Below are positions 48,649 to 58,689 of a DNA stretch of 64,000 nt, piece after piece (the stretch's first letter is position 1; each line of letters opens with the position of its first letter). The notes below the pieces were generated by a model, which was not told the DNA's origin, did no database searches, and was given only the letters and a program-made list of their open reading frames with translations. Source of the DNA: Sesamum alatum. Its lineage: Eukaryota > Streptophyta > Magnoliopsida > Lamiales > Pedaliaceae. The position numbers were made by a program, and so were the translations under genes. Where the stretch lies: assembly GCA_034509735.1 (NCBI GenBank), contig JACGWO010000011.1, positions 12,991,866-13,055,865 of the forward strand, read 5' to 3'.

Positions 48649-49051
48649 TCTACACTATTATAAAAGAAATCCTTTATTGTTTATATAAATTTTTGAAATA
48701 CCCAAAATTTACTCTTTAATTCATTTCTTCTCTTTCAAATTTTTTTTTTGGTCAAAATAGTAATTTCAATGTTTTTAATAATCTCACAAGTATAATTCTT
48801 TTTCTCTTAACCCACTACCCCACGTTTTTTTTTTTTTCTCACAACTTCTATATTTTAATAAAACCATAATTATACTTTATTTTTCCCTTTCTTCTCATCC
48901 AATCAATTTTTTTTTTCTTTTTATGAACTTTCTTTCTTAGTTTTTTCCTCACACCCACGTTTGTTTATTTTCATAAAATTTCTTTTTTCTCTCATCCCAC
49001 GCAACAATTCTTTTTTGCTCGCGTAGTAGAGTTGTGCACGATAACATCTAG
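48649..49051 (+). mobile_element. non-autonomous Helitron in the EG45 intron
   Basis: The left end TCTACACTATTATAAAAG is the typical plant Helitron start, preceded by A (48648). The right end is CTAG (49048-49051), followed by T (49052). Helitrons begin TC, end CTRR and insert between A and T without duplication. The 403-bp body is T-rich and non-coding. A strong hairpin close to the 3' end is not obvious, so the right end is slightly degenerate. Confidence 0.65.
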
Positions 49052-49431
49052 TATGATAGATGTAATAACAATTTCCATTTGTTATTCTAGTTTTGAATTA
49101 AAACTTGTCGTTCTATATTGTTTTTTAAAAGTTATAAATGTATAAATATCAGCCTCAGCATGCGACGGCTACAAGGACGACGGCGTGATGATCGCGCCGC
49201 TAGCGACCCAATTTTGGGACAACAAGGCAGCATGCGGCCGAAGTATAAAGTACAAATGCACGGGAGCCACAAACGACGGTGTTCACCACCCTTGCACGGG
49301 GCAAAGCGTGGTGGTTAGGATAGTGCTACTGTCCGCCGGGCTGCAGCGGCACCATTGATCTTGCAAGAAAAGCATTTGCCGTTATTGCTGATCCTGACGC
49401 CGGCAAAGTCAACATCAAGTTTCATGAGTAA

Positions 49432-50265
49432 AGGACTCACACATATTAAGTGATAATAATAGTGATCTTATCGTAATATAATTATAAGAAGTTTAATGCA
49501 ATTTATCTTCTTGTGATATCGCAAATGATTAATTACCCCCTTATGAAAAAAAAAAATAATTTATCTTTCCGTATTCTTTAAAATAGAGCAATTATCCCTT
49601 ATATTTATTTTTAAAGACACAGAGAGATAAATTGCCTATTTTATTTTTCTTAAGGGATAATTTATACATTTACAATATCATATTGGGGTTGTTTTGCAAT
49701 TTTCCTAACGCTACAAGAATTATACAAGAAAGTTATCACTATGAACTTAACCGATACCATTTGTAGTGATGATATTATTGACAATACAAATGTTTTTGTT
49801 TTATTTAGTCATCACTATATATGTGTTGTTAATTGCTTTAAGGTAAAATTGCATTTTACGTCCCATTACATAAGTCATTTGTGATTTTAACAGTCCTGAT
49901 ATTTTTGATCGCACTACATTGGTCCTTTAACTCAAAAAAAAATTAAATTATCATCCCAAGTCAACTTTTCGTTAATGTTTGACGGAATTAGCTCTTCTAA
50001 TTATTAGTTACAAGAATTAGGAATAAGTCGTTACTACAAAAGCCTAAGAGATACATTTATAGTGAACAATGGGACAAGGATTAGCTGTTGTTGATTTAGT
50101 CGTTACTATAATATGTGTCATTAATTATTTCAACATGCATAAATTGTCGCTTAGAGTCACGAAAACTCCTTATCATGGGTAAATAATTTTTTTCCTTAAA
50201 TACATGATAATTTAGTGATAACATTGAAACCGTTCAGCTTAATTTTGTATGTAAAATATATTTTT
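49432..50265. other. intergenic AT-rich sequence
   Basis: No gene is seen. 49850-49990 has phrases typical of degenerate fold-back elements (GTCCCATTACATAAGTCATT, GGTCCTTTAACTC), perhaps half of an older long-TIR MITE. TTATCACTATGAA and CGTTACTACAAA-type phrases around 49730 and 50030 hint at another interrupted element. Confidence 0.4.
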
Positions 50266-50815
50266 GGGATAATTACACTCCCTCCCCGAGTTTAGTGTAA
50301 TTATACGTAGAGCCCTTAAGGTTTGAGAAATTACATCTACTATCCCTGAGGTTTGCCTTTGTCTAACAAATAGGTCCCTACGTTAGTCAAAATTCACCGA
50401 ATTTGTTGATATTAGCAAAAAAAAATTATATTAAAGGTGAAATTTGTCATCGATTGACCTATTACTGACTTATTGTTGGTCAAATGAATCTTTTAAGACC
50501 CGAAACTACCCTATATATTGTCACACGTTAATGCATGAGATGAGGTATATCTTCACCGTTATAAGGGTAATTTAGTCATAAAAATTTGTTTGGCCTATAT
50601 TTAAAGTCATTAATAAGTCAATCGAGGGTAAACATTGATTTTCATTCAAGTTTTGTTGTTAATATCAACAAATTCAGTGAATTTTTAACTAACGAGAGAC
50701 CTATTTGTTAGACAGAAGCAAAACCTCAGGGGTACTAAATGTAGTTTTTCCAAATCACAGAGAGTTTACGTGTAATTATACTCCCAAACCTCAGGGGAGG
50801 GGAGTGTAATTATCC
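50266..50815. mobile_element. MULE-type MITE with 9-bp target duplication
   Basis: The ends GGGATAATTACACTCCCTCC and the reverse complement of the right end (GGATAATTACACTCCCCTCC) match closely. Inner blocks also pair, for example ACAAATAGGTCCCTACGTTAG and its counterpart near 50690. TATATTTTT flanks both sides exactly (50257-50265 and 50816-50824), a 9-bp duplication diagnostic for Mutator-like insertion. There is no coding region. Confidence 0.85.
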
Positions 50816-50824
50816 TATATTTTT

Positions 50825-51136
50825 AGTAGTTGTGTTATAATTTCTTACAGTTACTCTTTACGTTTTCAGGGTTTGAGCTGTAAGAGATTTGGAATGATGG
50901 ATGATGATTCTGAAATAAATGAGCAGCACTGCTGGAAAAATTACAGCGTTGCGAAACATACTCAATAATGTGTGTACTAAAATAACTAATGAGTGCTTTA
51001 TCGTGTATCTATTTATTTCAGTTTCAACAGTTTTAAGACTACAACAACTAATTAAAACTCGACTAAAGAACAATATTTATCATGATCACTTACTTTTTAG
51101 AAAACACAGGGAGGTTAATTGATTCATTTTAAAAAA
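50825..51136. other. spacer between two MITEs
   Basis: No recognised gene. The stretch 51021-51085 (CAACAGTTTTAAGACTACAA and following) resembles 33256-33320. This suggests a dispersed repeat shared with the right edge of the CACTA-type array. Confidence 0.45.
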
Positions 51137-51649
51137 GGGTTTAATTGCAATTTCGGATCGTCCTGGAATTATAGGTATTTGCGCGTTTTGGTCCTTTAAG
51201 TTTCTAGGTAGCAAAATAGTCCTTTAACTTATTCAGATAATTGCATTTTTCGCTTCCTGTAATTATAGCTATTGAGCATGTTTTGTCCTTTAAATTTTTA
51301 GGGTAGCAAAATAGTCCTTTAACTTTTCAAGTTTTTCGCGATTTTCGTCCTCTGGTCGCTGGAATTTTTTTAAAACTTGCCGGAATAATGGCACGCGATG
51401 AGTGATTGTCTTGTTTGAGTGATACCACATTCAGGCATTGCACCTTCTTCTGGCGAGTTTAAAAGCCTCACGTGTGAATTGTGTGCCATTATTTTCGGTG
51501 AGTTTTAAAAAAATTCGGCGACCAGAGGACGAAAATTGCAAAAGTTAAAAAAGTTAAAGAACGTATTTTTGCTTACCCTAAAACCTTTAAAGGACCAATA
51601 CGCAAATGGCCTTATAATCTACAGGACGGAAAAAAATTGAAATTAACCC
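51137..51649. mobile_element. long-TIR MULE-type MITE
   Basis: The left end GGGTTTAATTGCAATTTC pairs with the reverse complement of the right end (GGGTTAATTTCAATTTT). The inverted arms run nearly to the centre (for example GATTTTCGTCCTCTGGTCGC and its complement). Flanks TTTAAAAAA (51128-51136) and TTTAAAAAC (51650-51658) give a 9-bp duplication with one mismatch. Shared phrases (GGTAGCAAAATAGTCC) suggest kinship with the MITE at 47418. Confidence 0.8.
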
Positions 51650-51966
51650 TTTAAAAACACAAAGGAGATTAAATTATTATTTTATTTTTCATAAAGGGGG
51701 TAATTTGCTTATTTTGTATATCTCAGGGGTGTTGCTTTTGCATTTTCCCACATAATTTTTATCATTAATTAGACAAACCCTCATTACAATAAATTACTTC
51801 CTGTTAAGTAAAATAAATACTCACTCCAATTTATTAGATAAAACTCGGACCGCTAACATCGAATTTATTCATTGAAAACTCAACTTTATTATTGGGCTGG
51901 CTTGATATCTAGAATCATAGCTCAGAATCATTTTTTCTCCAGAATATTACTGGTTAAAATACATGC

Positions 51967-52150
51967 TGACTTTTAGGGCTTATTTATTATTTAATATTAA
52001 AAAAATAAAAAATAACAAAAAATAAAAAAATACTATCATATATATAACATAATTGGTAAAAGTCGAACTCTCTGAGTTCGACTTTTACCTAAATTTATTT
52101 ATTTTTTTTATTAATTCTTTAAAGTCGAAACTCTCAGAGTTCGACTTCCA
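51967..52150. repeat. MULE left target duplication and TIR with palindromes
   Basis: Target duplication at 51967-51976; TIR from 51977. A palindrome at 52055-52089 has arms GGTAAAAGTCGAACTC and GAGTTCGACTTTTACC around TCT. A second at 52122-52147 shares the core GTCGAA...TTCGAC. Such strong inverted repeats near the ends may be transposase-binding sites. Confidence 0.85.
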
Positions 52151-52185
52151 CTTTTTTTTTTTTAATTTTTTTTTATTAATTTATT

Positions 52186-52225
52186 ATTAGTATTATTATT
52201 ATTATTATTATTATATTATTATTAT
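52186..52225. repeat. (ATT)n microsatellite
   Basis: Near-perfect ATT/TTA triplet repeat just inside the left TIR. The mirrored (AAT)n run is at 57876-57901. Confidence 0.8.
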
Positions 52226-52339
52226 ATATCCTACGCATAAATGTAAAAAAAAATAATCACATCAAAAAAATTATATTTTAAATTAAAAAATATATTTTTA
52301 AAAATTAATTATAATATTAACAATTCTTAAAAAAATGAC

Positions 52340-54379
52340 CGCCCGTCCCACAAGTGCGTCCGGTGCCGTTGGCGTCGAGGTCTTCTTATTTCTTCACCCA
52401 ATTTTGTAATTGGTTCATCTTCAACATATCATCATTAATCTGCATTCATATATGGCCAACTGACTTGATGAATGTTGCAGAAACTAGACTCTCCATAATC
52501 ACAATATGCGCCAAATGCTGGAAATGGGATGGGTTGAGATGTTTATATTCTGGTGCAATATGTATTGACTCGTGCCCAAGCCCAAGGTCAGATTTCAACC
52601 GTCCATAATAAGGTTGTTGGCTTGGCATGTATGAAGCTGAATCAAACCAATCACTTTGTGTTGAGCCGGTTGAGGCACGTAGCAATCTTCATATACATTT
52701 AGAGGTGTATGCATTGTGGATGGACCAGCTATAGCTCTGCCCCAATAGTATCATCACCCTCTAAGTGAACTTGTAGTAACTTCTACTACTGCTTCTCCTT
52801 TGTCTGTGGGACGTAGACGGAGCATTATTCATGTGGCGCTACCTTGTTGTTCGGGTTGATTATCCCTCGGGAAAATGAGAAAGCATTTCACGAAGTTCCA
52901 GTCATTCCGATAATAACCGCTGAATGCAATTTGCAAAGATTCTTCGAAATTGGTTGGTGGAGATTGAACACTTAGATGAAGGGTCTCTGCATATTGTTCC
53001 TGCACCAATTTTAAGAAAATAATGAATTTAAATCTAAGAGAAAAATGGGTGTTAACATGAATCAAGTTTATTGCACAACAACCACATGTTGTATTGTTGG
53101 TGCATGTCCAGGTTGATAGCCACTCTCCACACGTCTATCAGTAGATGATGAGACGTTCATCAACGAGTTTATTCTACCATACCAATTCCAATATCCATTT
53201 TCTGTATCTCTTCCGTTGGAAATGGGTGGTCGGGCGCACAAATCGTTTCATCTCGTCTACCCAATCTACTACGTATATCGCGTGATGAGTCTCCCATCTG
53301 TGCCCCCCCCACGTGCTCTTATGGGAAATGTTATGGAGGTTGAATTCCCGACTGTCTGTACCCTGTGGAATGTCTTGCCTCATTCCGAATTGACGAAAGT
53401 ACCAGCGTTCGGGATGATGCATTTCCACAATGGCATAAAATATTAGGGACATATGATGTCCCACAACTGGGGGTTGAACTCATCTAGGTAGGCTAGAATG
53501 TTCTCCAAATTCATGTCGTACGGCTGCCCAAAGAAACTGAAATAAAAAACAAATATGTTAAAATTAGTGGGTAATTAATATTCTATAAATAAATATGCAT
53601 AACGATGAGTCTTGTTTCCTGATCAGCCGTCATGCTATCTAGCATATCTCTAAATACCCGGACAGTCCACCGTACAGTGCGGGTGAAGTTGTGTTTTTTG
53701 TTCCACGTTGCACCGTACGGTTGGTATTGGAAGGAGCGATTATTATAAGTTTGTATTAGCCCATCGTTACCATGTTCATCACCAGACCGGGTGTTATTTG
53801 GTGTGAATACGCGACCAAGCCCAAATTTGTAAAATAATAAGCTTGTGTCAAAAATAAAAATATTGCAATAAGTTAGTTAATGAAGAAATATAAATATTTA
53901 AATTTTTAACCTGCAGTAACTGCAACGGGCCACCAATTTGGGTTTTGCCTTTGTGCTGGCATTACCACAATTCACGGTACAAGAATGCGAGCACAGCACT
54001 GCCCCAACTATAGTTTCGGACGGCGTCGATATCCTCTAATTTCTGGACATATATAGTAATTGATACCAGATGCCCGGATGAATCAGGAACATCACCCCAC
54101 CGAAAAGAATTAATGCCAATACAACGTGCATATTGTACAATTATAGGGGAACGGTGTGTTATCATTCAAATTCTGATCGGCGTAATGTGACGCAAAATTG
54201 CGTTTATGGACACACTCGAACCCCTAAGTTCCCCATCGTCTGGCTGGAAACCCAAATAAAGAGCACAATATTCTTTAAGGTTCATCTAAATCGCCGTCAA
54301 GAACATCATCAGACCTGTGTTGTCGTTGTGATGACAACATGGTTTCGTCGCGTGGACCATACACTTGTCTTCTATCCAT
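52340..54379 (-). pseudogene. plant mobile domain (PMD) protein of the MULE, probably defective
   Basis: The minus-strand ATG at 54379 starts MDRRQVYGPRDETML, a common opening of PMD proteins in MULEs. Recognisable PMD pieces follow: LGFQPDDGELRGSSVSINAI (about 54260), then LEDIDAVRNYSWGSAVLAFL with YREL (about 54000), then GQPYDMNLENILAYLDEF (about 53500), then HPERWYFRQFGMRQDIPQG (about 53400). Introns probably separate some pieces. The first frame meets a stop after DGDLDEP and the N-terminal half of the domain is missing, so this copy is likely internally deleted. PMD proteins occur in MULEs and in host genes such as MAIN/MAIL1; their biochemical role is unclear. Confidence 0.7.
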
Positions 54380-54904
54380 ATTTTAGAACAGCTTATGTTT
54401 TGTGTAAAGTGAAAAGGTTTGAAAAATTTCGAAAACAGATAGTGTAAGCAGAAAAGTTTGAAGTGTAAATAGAAAAGTTTGAAGAATTCTGAAATGCACC
54501 ATACACTTATTATATAGACACAAACCCGTTAAATTTTTTGAATTCAAATATACTATATATTATTTACATTTATTGAAGAGGGTCACGGGTTATAAAACCC
54601 GTGACCCTCTCTTCATAGCGTGCTGCAGCAGCGGTCACGGGCTGCTAAAGCAGCCCGTGACTGAAATTATATATATATATATATAATATATGAAGTCACA
54701 TCCTTGACACCATCATGCAGCCTATATATATATATAATTATATATAATATATTTTTAATTTTGATACGTGAAGTGCATTCTCGTGCTATAAATAGATGTG
54801 CTCAAGTTTCATAACACTCATCCCACATTAAGTGTAACATACCTTATATCCAAAATATCTCCAGCAAATATTTTTTGTGTTTATCGTAAAACATCTACCA
54901 AAAA
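54380..54904. promoter_or_regulatory. shared intergenic region of the divergent MULE genes
   Basis: This 525-bp region separates the start of the PMD gene from the MURA start. It includes two strong hairpins (54577-54610 and 54634-54661), an (AT)n run (54669-54690) and TATAAATAG at about 54788 on the plus strand, 110 nt before the MURA ATG. It probably holds both promoters. Confidence 0.6.
54577..54661. repeat. twin perfect hairpins with a shared GTCACGGG core
   Basis: Hairpin 1 has arms GAGGGTCACGGGTT and AACCCGTGACCCTC around ATAA, plus one more pair at the base. Hairpin 2 has arms GTCACGGGCTGC and GCAGCCCGTGAC around TAAA. The shared GTCACGGG core in different stems, with both arms perfect, is unlikely by chance in AT-rich DNA. 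TGCTGCAGCA (54621-54630) between them is also palindromic. Confidence 0.85.
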
Positions 54905-57736
54905 ATGTCGTTTTCATCATCTAGATAGAAGTTATTTTGTACTTTGGTGGTGAGGTATCTAATGATGGTTGGTCAGTGACCTACGATCGTTTGCCTTTTG
55001 CAACGTTGAGGAATATCTCGTTCATCAACTTATTCTCAATCATAGCAAGGTTATACCAGCAGACAGGTGTTGATAGCAACGAATACTCATTGAAAGTATT
55101 CGCAAAACATGCATGCCATTTCTCGTCGTATCAAAGAGACACTCATGCCAATCCAAGACGATGACACTTTGTCATTCTTTTTGATCCTGCATCAGGCTTT
55201 TCCAATCTTAGAAATATATATTTGAAAAAGAACAACAATACCCATGACAACCATCAAATACGTTTAGCCAACCTTGGGGCGACTACATATCACTTTTAGC
55301 CAATGAAGGTCTACCTTCTTCCTCCAACCACGATTTTTTAAGCCGGTCCTTCCGATGGTAATTTTTTTGCAGGTCCATCTGGTTGGTGATTTTTGCACTG
55401 GCCGTCTGGGGTGATTTTTTTGGGAGTGCTCAAATTACGGCGTATATGACTCAACACCTGACGTGGTTGCTGTTACACAATGCCTGGAAAACATTGGAAT
55501 TCAAACCCCGGGCAACCCATTCACGGAGCAACGACGAGTCAGTGTTCGACAGAAACCCTGAGAGGATCATGAAGAAATCCTCAAGCTGATAGTTGGCCGA
55601 TTTTTCAGATCATATGTCTGAACCAGATGAAGCTGCATTTCCAATACCACCCGAGAATCCTGACACGAGGCTGACATAAATGACATGGCTGAAACATTTG
55701 CATCCCACTTCTCAAGGTATGTCACCAACCAATGAACCGTCTATGCCAAATAACACTAACGAGGAAATTTTTACCGTTCCATACCATTTTTTGATCGTAC
55801 ATTCCGAGATACCTGCTGACTCATTGATGTTCCGTCAAAATATGCAAAATTTTATGATGCTAATGAAGGGAGACTTGATGTGGGAATGATTTTCAAAAAT
55901 AAAGATCATTTAATAGGAGCGGTGAAAGATCACTCGATACGACATGCACGCGTGAGTATGTGGTACTTGAGAGTACCACAAAAAAATGGAAGGTCGTCTG
56001 TAAACATAGCACCCCAGGTACGTATCAATAATGTATAATCGTCTATCACAATTTATTAGAAAGTGTATTCATCTTTTTTTTTTTCCACGTTCCAGATGTA
56101 TGATGTAGATGGGAGCTACGTGGAATAATAAAACCGAGAAAGGGCCGTTGGAAAATAACAAAATATAAGGGGGACCACACATGTGTTATTAACGATATGT
56201 CCCTCGAAACACAACAATTTAGACAGAAGGTACATTGCTTCTTTATTATAGGGCAGGTAAAATGCGACCCCTCATATGGAATCAAGCATGTCATACAAAC
56301 TGTGAAGGACCACACAGGGTTCGACATAACATACCAAAAAGGCATGGTACAGTTTTGAAGATGGCCCGTGAAACCGTTTATGGCACATGGGAGAGTTCAG
56401 TTCGAAAGCTACCAAACTTCATGGGAGCTCTCCAAAAGTATAATGAAGGGACGATTGTTGAATGGGAACATAAATACTTTCAGCGGTCAAGCAATGCATA
56501 CGTGATAAAATACGTCTTCTGGGCATTCAAACAGTGTATCGATGGGTTCCAATACTGCCACACATGTCATCAGTGTCGATGGAACACATTTATACACGAA
56601 GTACAAGTACAAAATGTTGATTGCAGCTGCATGGATGGGAATCAACAGGTACTTCCTCTTGCGTTTGCTATTGTCGATGAAGAAATCCGAAGCATCTTGG
56701 ACTTGGTTTCTTCAAATGTTGAGCAAACATATTATAAGAGGACGGTCTGGGATGTGTCCTTATTTCTGACCGTAATGCGGGTCTCATCAGAGCAGTTGAA
56801 AAAAATTTCAGATTGTGCCACCACAGGAGTGCACAGATATTGCTTGCGGCACGTATGTTCTAATTTCAACAGGTCGTCACAAGAATGTCCGACTGAAGGA
56901 CCTTTGTCAGAGAGCTAGTTCTGAATATCAAATCAGCAAGTTCAATCGAACAATGAACGAGATAAAGGCTCACAATTAGAAGCATTTGTGTACTTAGAGA
57001 ATATTAAGAAGGAAAAATGGACAGCTTCTCACGATGGCGGATGGCGGTGCGGAATTCTCACAACCAACATGTCAGAGTGCATCAATGGAGTTCTGAATAG
57101 GGGCTCGTCGATTTGCCTGTGACTGCAATAGTGGAAATAACATTTGCTCGTTCAGTCCACTATTTTCGTGAGAGGATGGCCAAAAGTGGTGTCATGTTTA
57201 AGCAACAACCAACTATGGACGGACTTTGCAAACAAATTGTTCCAACGTTGGTTCGAAAAAAGTGTTGAACATGCTATGACGAGATACAACCAGCACCAAC
57301 AGTCTGCCTCCGTGTGACAAACGTCAGGCTAGACATGGATTCAACACTCACGTCGTCAAATTGCCACACGAGAATGTTCATGTGGCAAATGGAGTCAATT
57401 CGGCATCCCGTGCTCGCATGCTCAAAAGGTATGCGCTGCATATAGAATTAGTGCCCATCAATGGTGAAGGACTATTATGATATAATGGTTTATAGGAGAA
57501 CATATTCTAAGTCTTTTCATCCTTTGATGGCGGAAGATTATTGGGATGTTCCACAATTTGAGTTGGTCCATGACACTACTTTACATGGCATCATTCATCG
57601 TGGTAGAAGCCAAACCACACGTATTCCTAACGAGATGGATTGGCCACAAATGCGAGATAAACAACAATACCAACAAAGGGAGGGCCATTCAAGACAAACT
57701 GATGCGTCGGTGAGGGGTCGTAGAAGACAACAATAA
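54905..57736 (+). pseudogene. MULE transposase (MURA, MuDR type), broken
   Basis: The start at 54905 follows the TATA-like box and leads into YFGGEVSNDGWSVTYDRLPF, like the N-terminal domain of plant MuDR transposases. GMIFKNKDHLIGAVKDHSIR (about 55880) begins the MuDR zinc-binding domain. The DDE core is marked by ISVDGTHLYTKYKYKMLIAA (first catalytic Asp at 56578-56580) and WTWFLQML (about 56700). A SWIM zinc finger, CSCGKWSQFGIPCSH (57375-57419), is intact, followed by VKDYYDIMVYRRTYS and a basic C-terminus with RGRRRQQ. Several stops and frameshifts interrupt the frame (for example near 54930, 55165, 55590, 56370, 57120 and 57465). Some frame changes may be introns. Confidence 0.85.
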
Positions 57737-57872
57737 TTTTAAGAATTGTAATTATTATAAATAATTTTTTTAAACTTTATTCTTTGATTTAAATATAATT
57801 TTTTTAATGTAATTATATTTTGTGTTAATAAATATTTTTTGTTGTATATTTATTTTAACTATATGCAGACTA

Positions 57873-57875
<3 letters not shown>

Positions 57876-57901
<26 letters not shown>
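57876..57901. repeat. (AAT)n microsatellite
   Basis: Mirror counterpart of the (ATT)n run near the left end of the MULE, so it belongs to the subterminal inverted repeat. Confidence 0.85.
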
Positions 57902-57903
<2 letters not shown>

Positions 57904-57956
57904 TTAAAAAAATTAAATATACGCAAAAATAATAATTATAATATAATAATAAAAAA

Positions 57957-58137
57957 AAAGAAGTCGAACTCTCGGAGTTCGACTTCAAGAATTTAAAAAA
58001 AATAAAATAAAATTTCGGTAAAAGTCGAACTCAGAGAGTTCGACTTTTACCAATTATGTTATATATATTATAATATTTTTATTTTTATTATTTTTTATTT
58101 TCTTAATATTAAATAAATAAATAAGCCTGACTTTTAG
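57957..58137. repeat. MULE right TIR with palindromes and target duplication
   Basis: Palindromes at 57960-57986 and 58017-58051 mirror those of the left TIR. The loop of the outer one is AGA where the left one has TCT, as expected for an inverted copy. The TIR ends at 58127 and TGACTTTTAG (58128-58137) duplicates the left flank. Confidence 0.85.
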
Positions 58138-58689
58138 TAGGGTCCTCTGTTAACCATTAGAAGCGGATCAGTAGTATAGACATTTAATTAATTATTTTAT
58201 TTCCTTTGACGATTGGGAGATCGATGGTATTAATTTTTAGCTTCGACAATAGTTAAATGTTTAATTTTTCTGATATTGTAATTAATTAATTGAGTGAAGC
58301 CCATAATTAATTGTTTTATATTAATTAGGCCCAAATTCATTCGTAAAAGAAGTTTTAGCTCACTTTCTTAATATTTTAAATTAATGGAGTTACAATCTAG
58401 AAAGAGGTTAGTATCAAACCATTATAAGGCTTGTTTTTTATCCCTACTAAAGTGATAAAAATATAGGCCTTCTCTTCTTAAACCTGCAATCTCACACACA
58501 ACAAATATGACTTTACCTGAATGATTTATAGCGTAGAGAATATGAAAGAATCGGGTACGGTTTAAAACGTAAATTTAAAGTATAAGTTAAAACGGGTTCA
58601 AATGGGTGTTTCCTTTGAAGTTCCTGGGTGTTCGGTATATTTCACAATATAAATTAAATAGGAGAAGATGCTGGACAAGTGGCTAAACG
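58138..58689. other. intergenic AT-rich sequence
   Basis: No gene, RNA or clear repeat was recognised. Confidence 0.5.

Larger units (their letters stand above)
47291..49431 (+). pseudogene. EG45-like domain (plant natriuretic peptide-like) secreted protein, frameshifted
   Basis: Exon 1 (47291-47399) encodes a hydrophobic signal peptide ending near ASVAYA and then DKGTATYYTPPYV. A GTGAGT donor at 47400 and a TATCAG acceptor ending at 49152 give a phase-1 intron of 1753 nt. Exon 2 continues PSACDGYKDDGVMIAPLA, then AACGRSIKYKCTGA and HPCTGQSVVVRIV. The family fold is a small expansin-like barrel with conserved cysteines, secreted to the apoplast and linked to stress and water balance. At about 49325 two bases appear missing. 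In the frame resuming afterwards, CPPGCSGTIDLARKAFAVIA and DPDAGKVNIKFHE precede TAA at 49429-49431. Unless the indel is a sequencing error the protein is truncated and loses the last cysteines. Confidence 0.85.
51977..58127 (+). mobile_element. full-length Mutator-like element (MULE) with PMD and MURA genes
   Basis: The 6151-bp element starts GGCTTATTTATTATTTAATA and ends with the inverted equivalent. TGACTTTTAG flanks it exactly on both sides (51967-51976 and 58128-58137), a 10-bp target duplication within the Mutator range. TIRs of about 170 bp contain mirrored palindromes and mirrored (ATT)n tracts. Two divergent genes fill the interior: a PMD gene on the minus strand and a MuDR transposase on the plus strand. 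Both show lesions. An exact target duplication suggests fairly recent insertion, probably mobilised in trans. Confidence 0.9.

Noticed and set aside
50858..51122. Overlapping opposite frames between the MITEs as a small gene.
   Set aside because: Both strands are open by chance over about 200 nt, there is no domain, and the start and end lie in repeat-like sequence.
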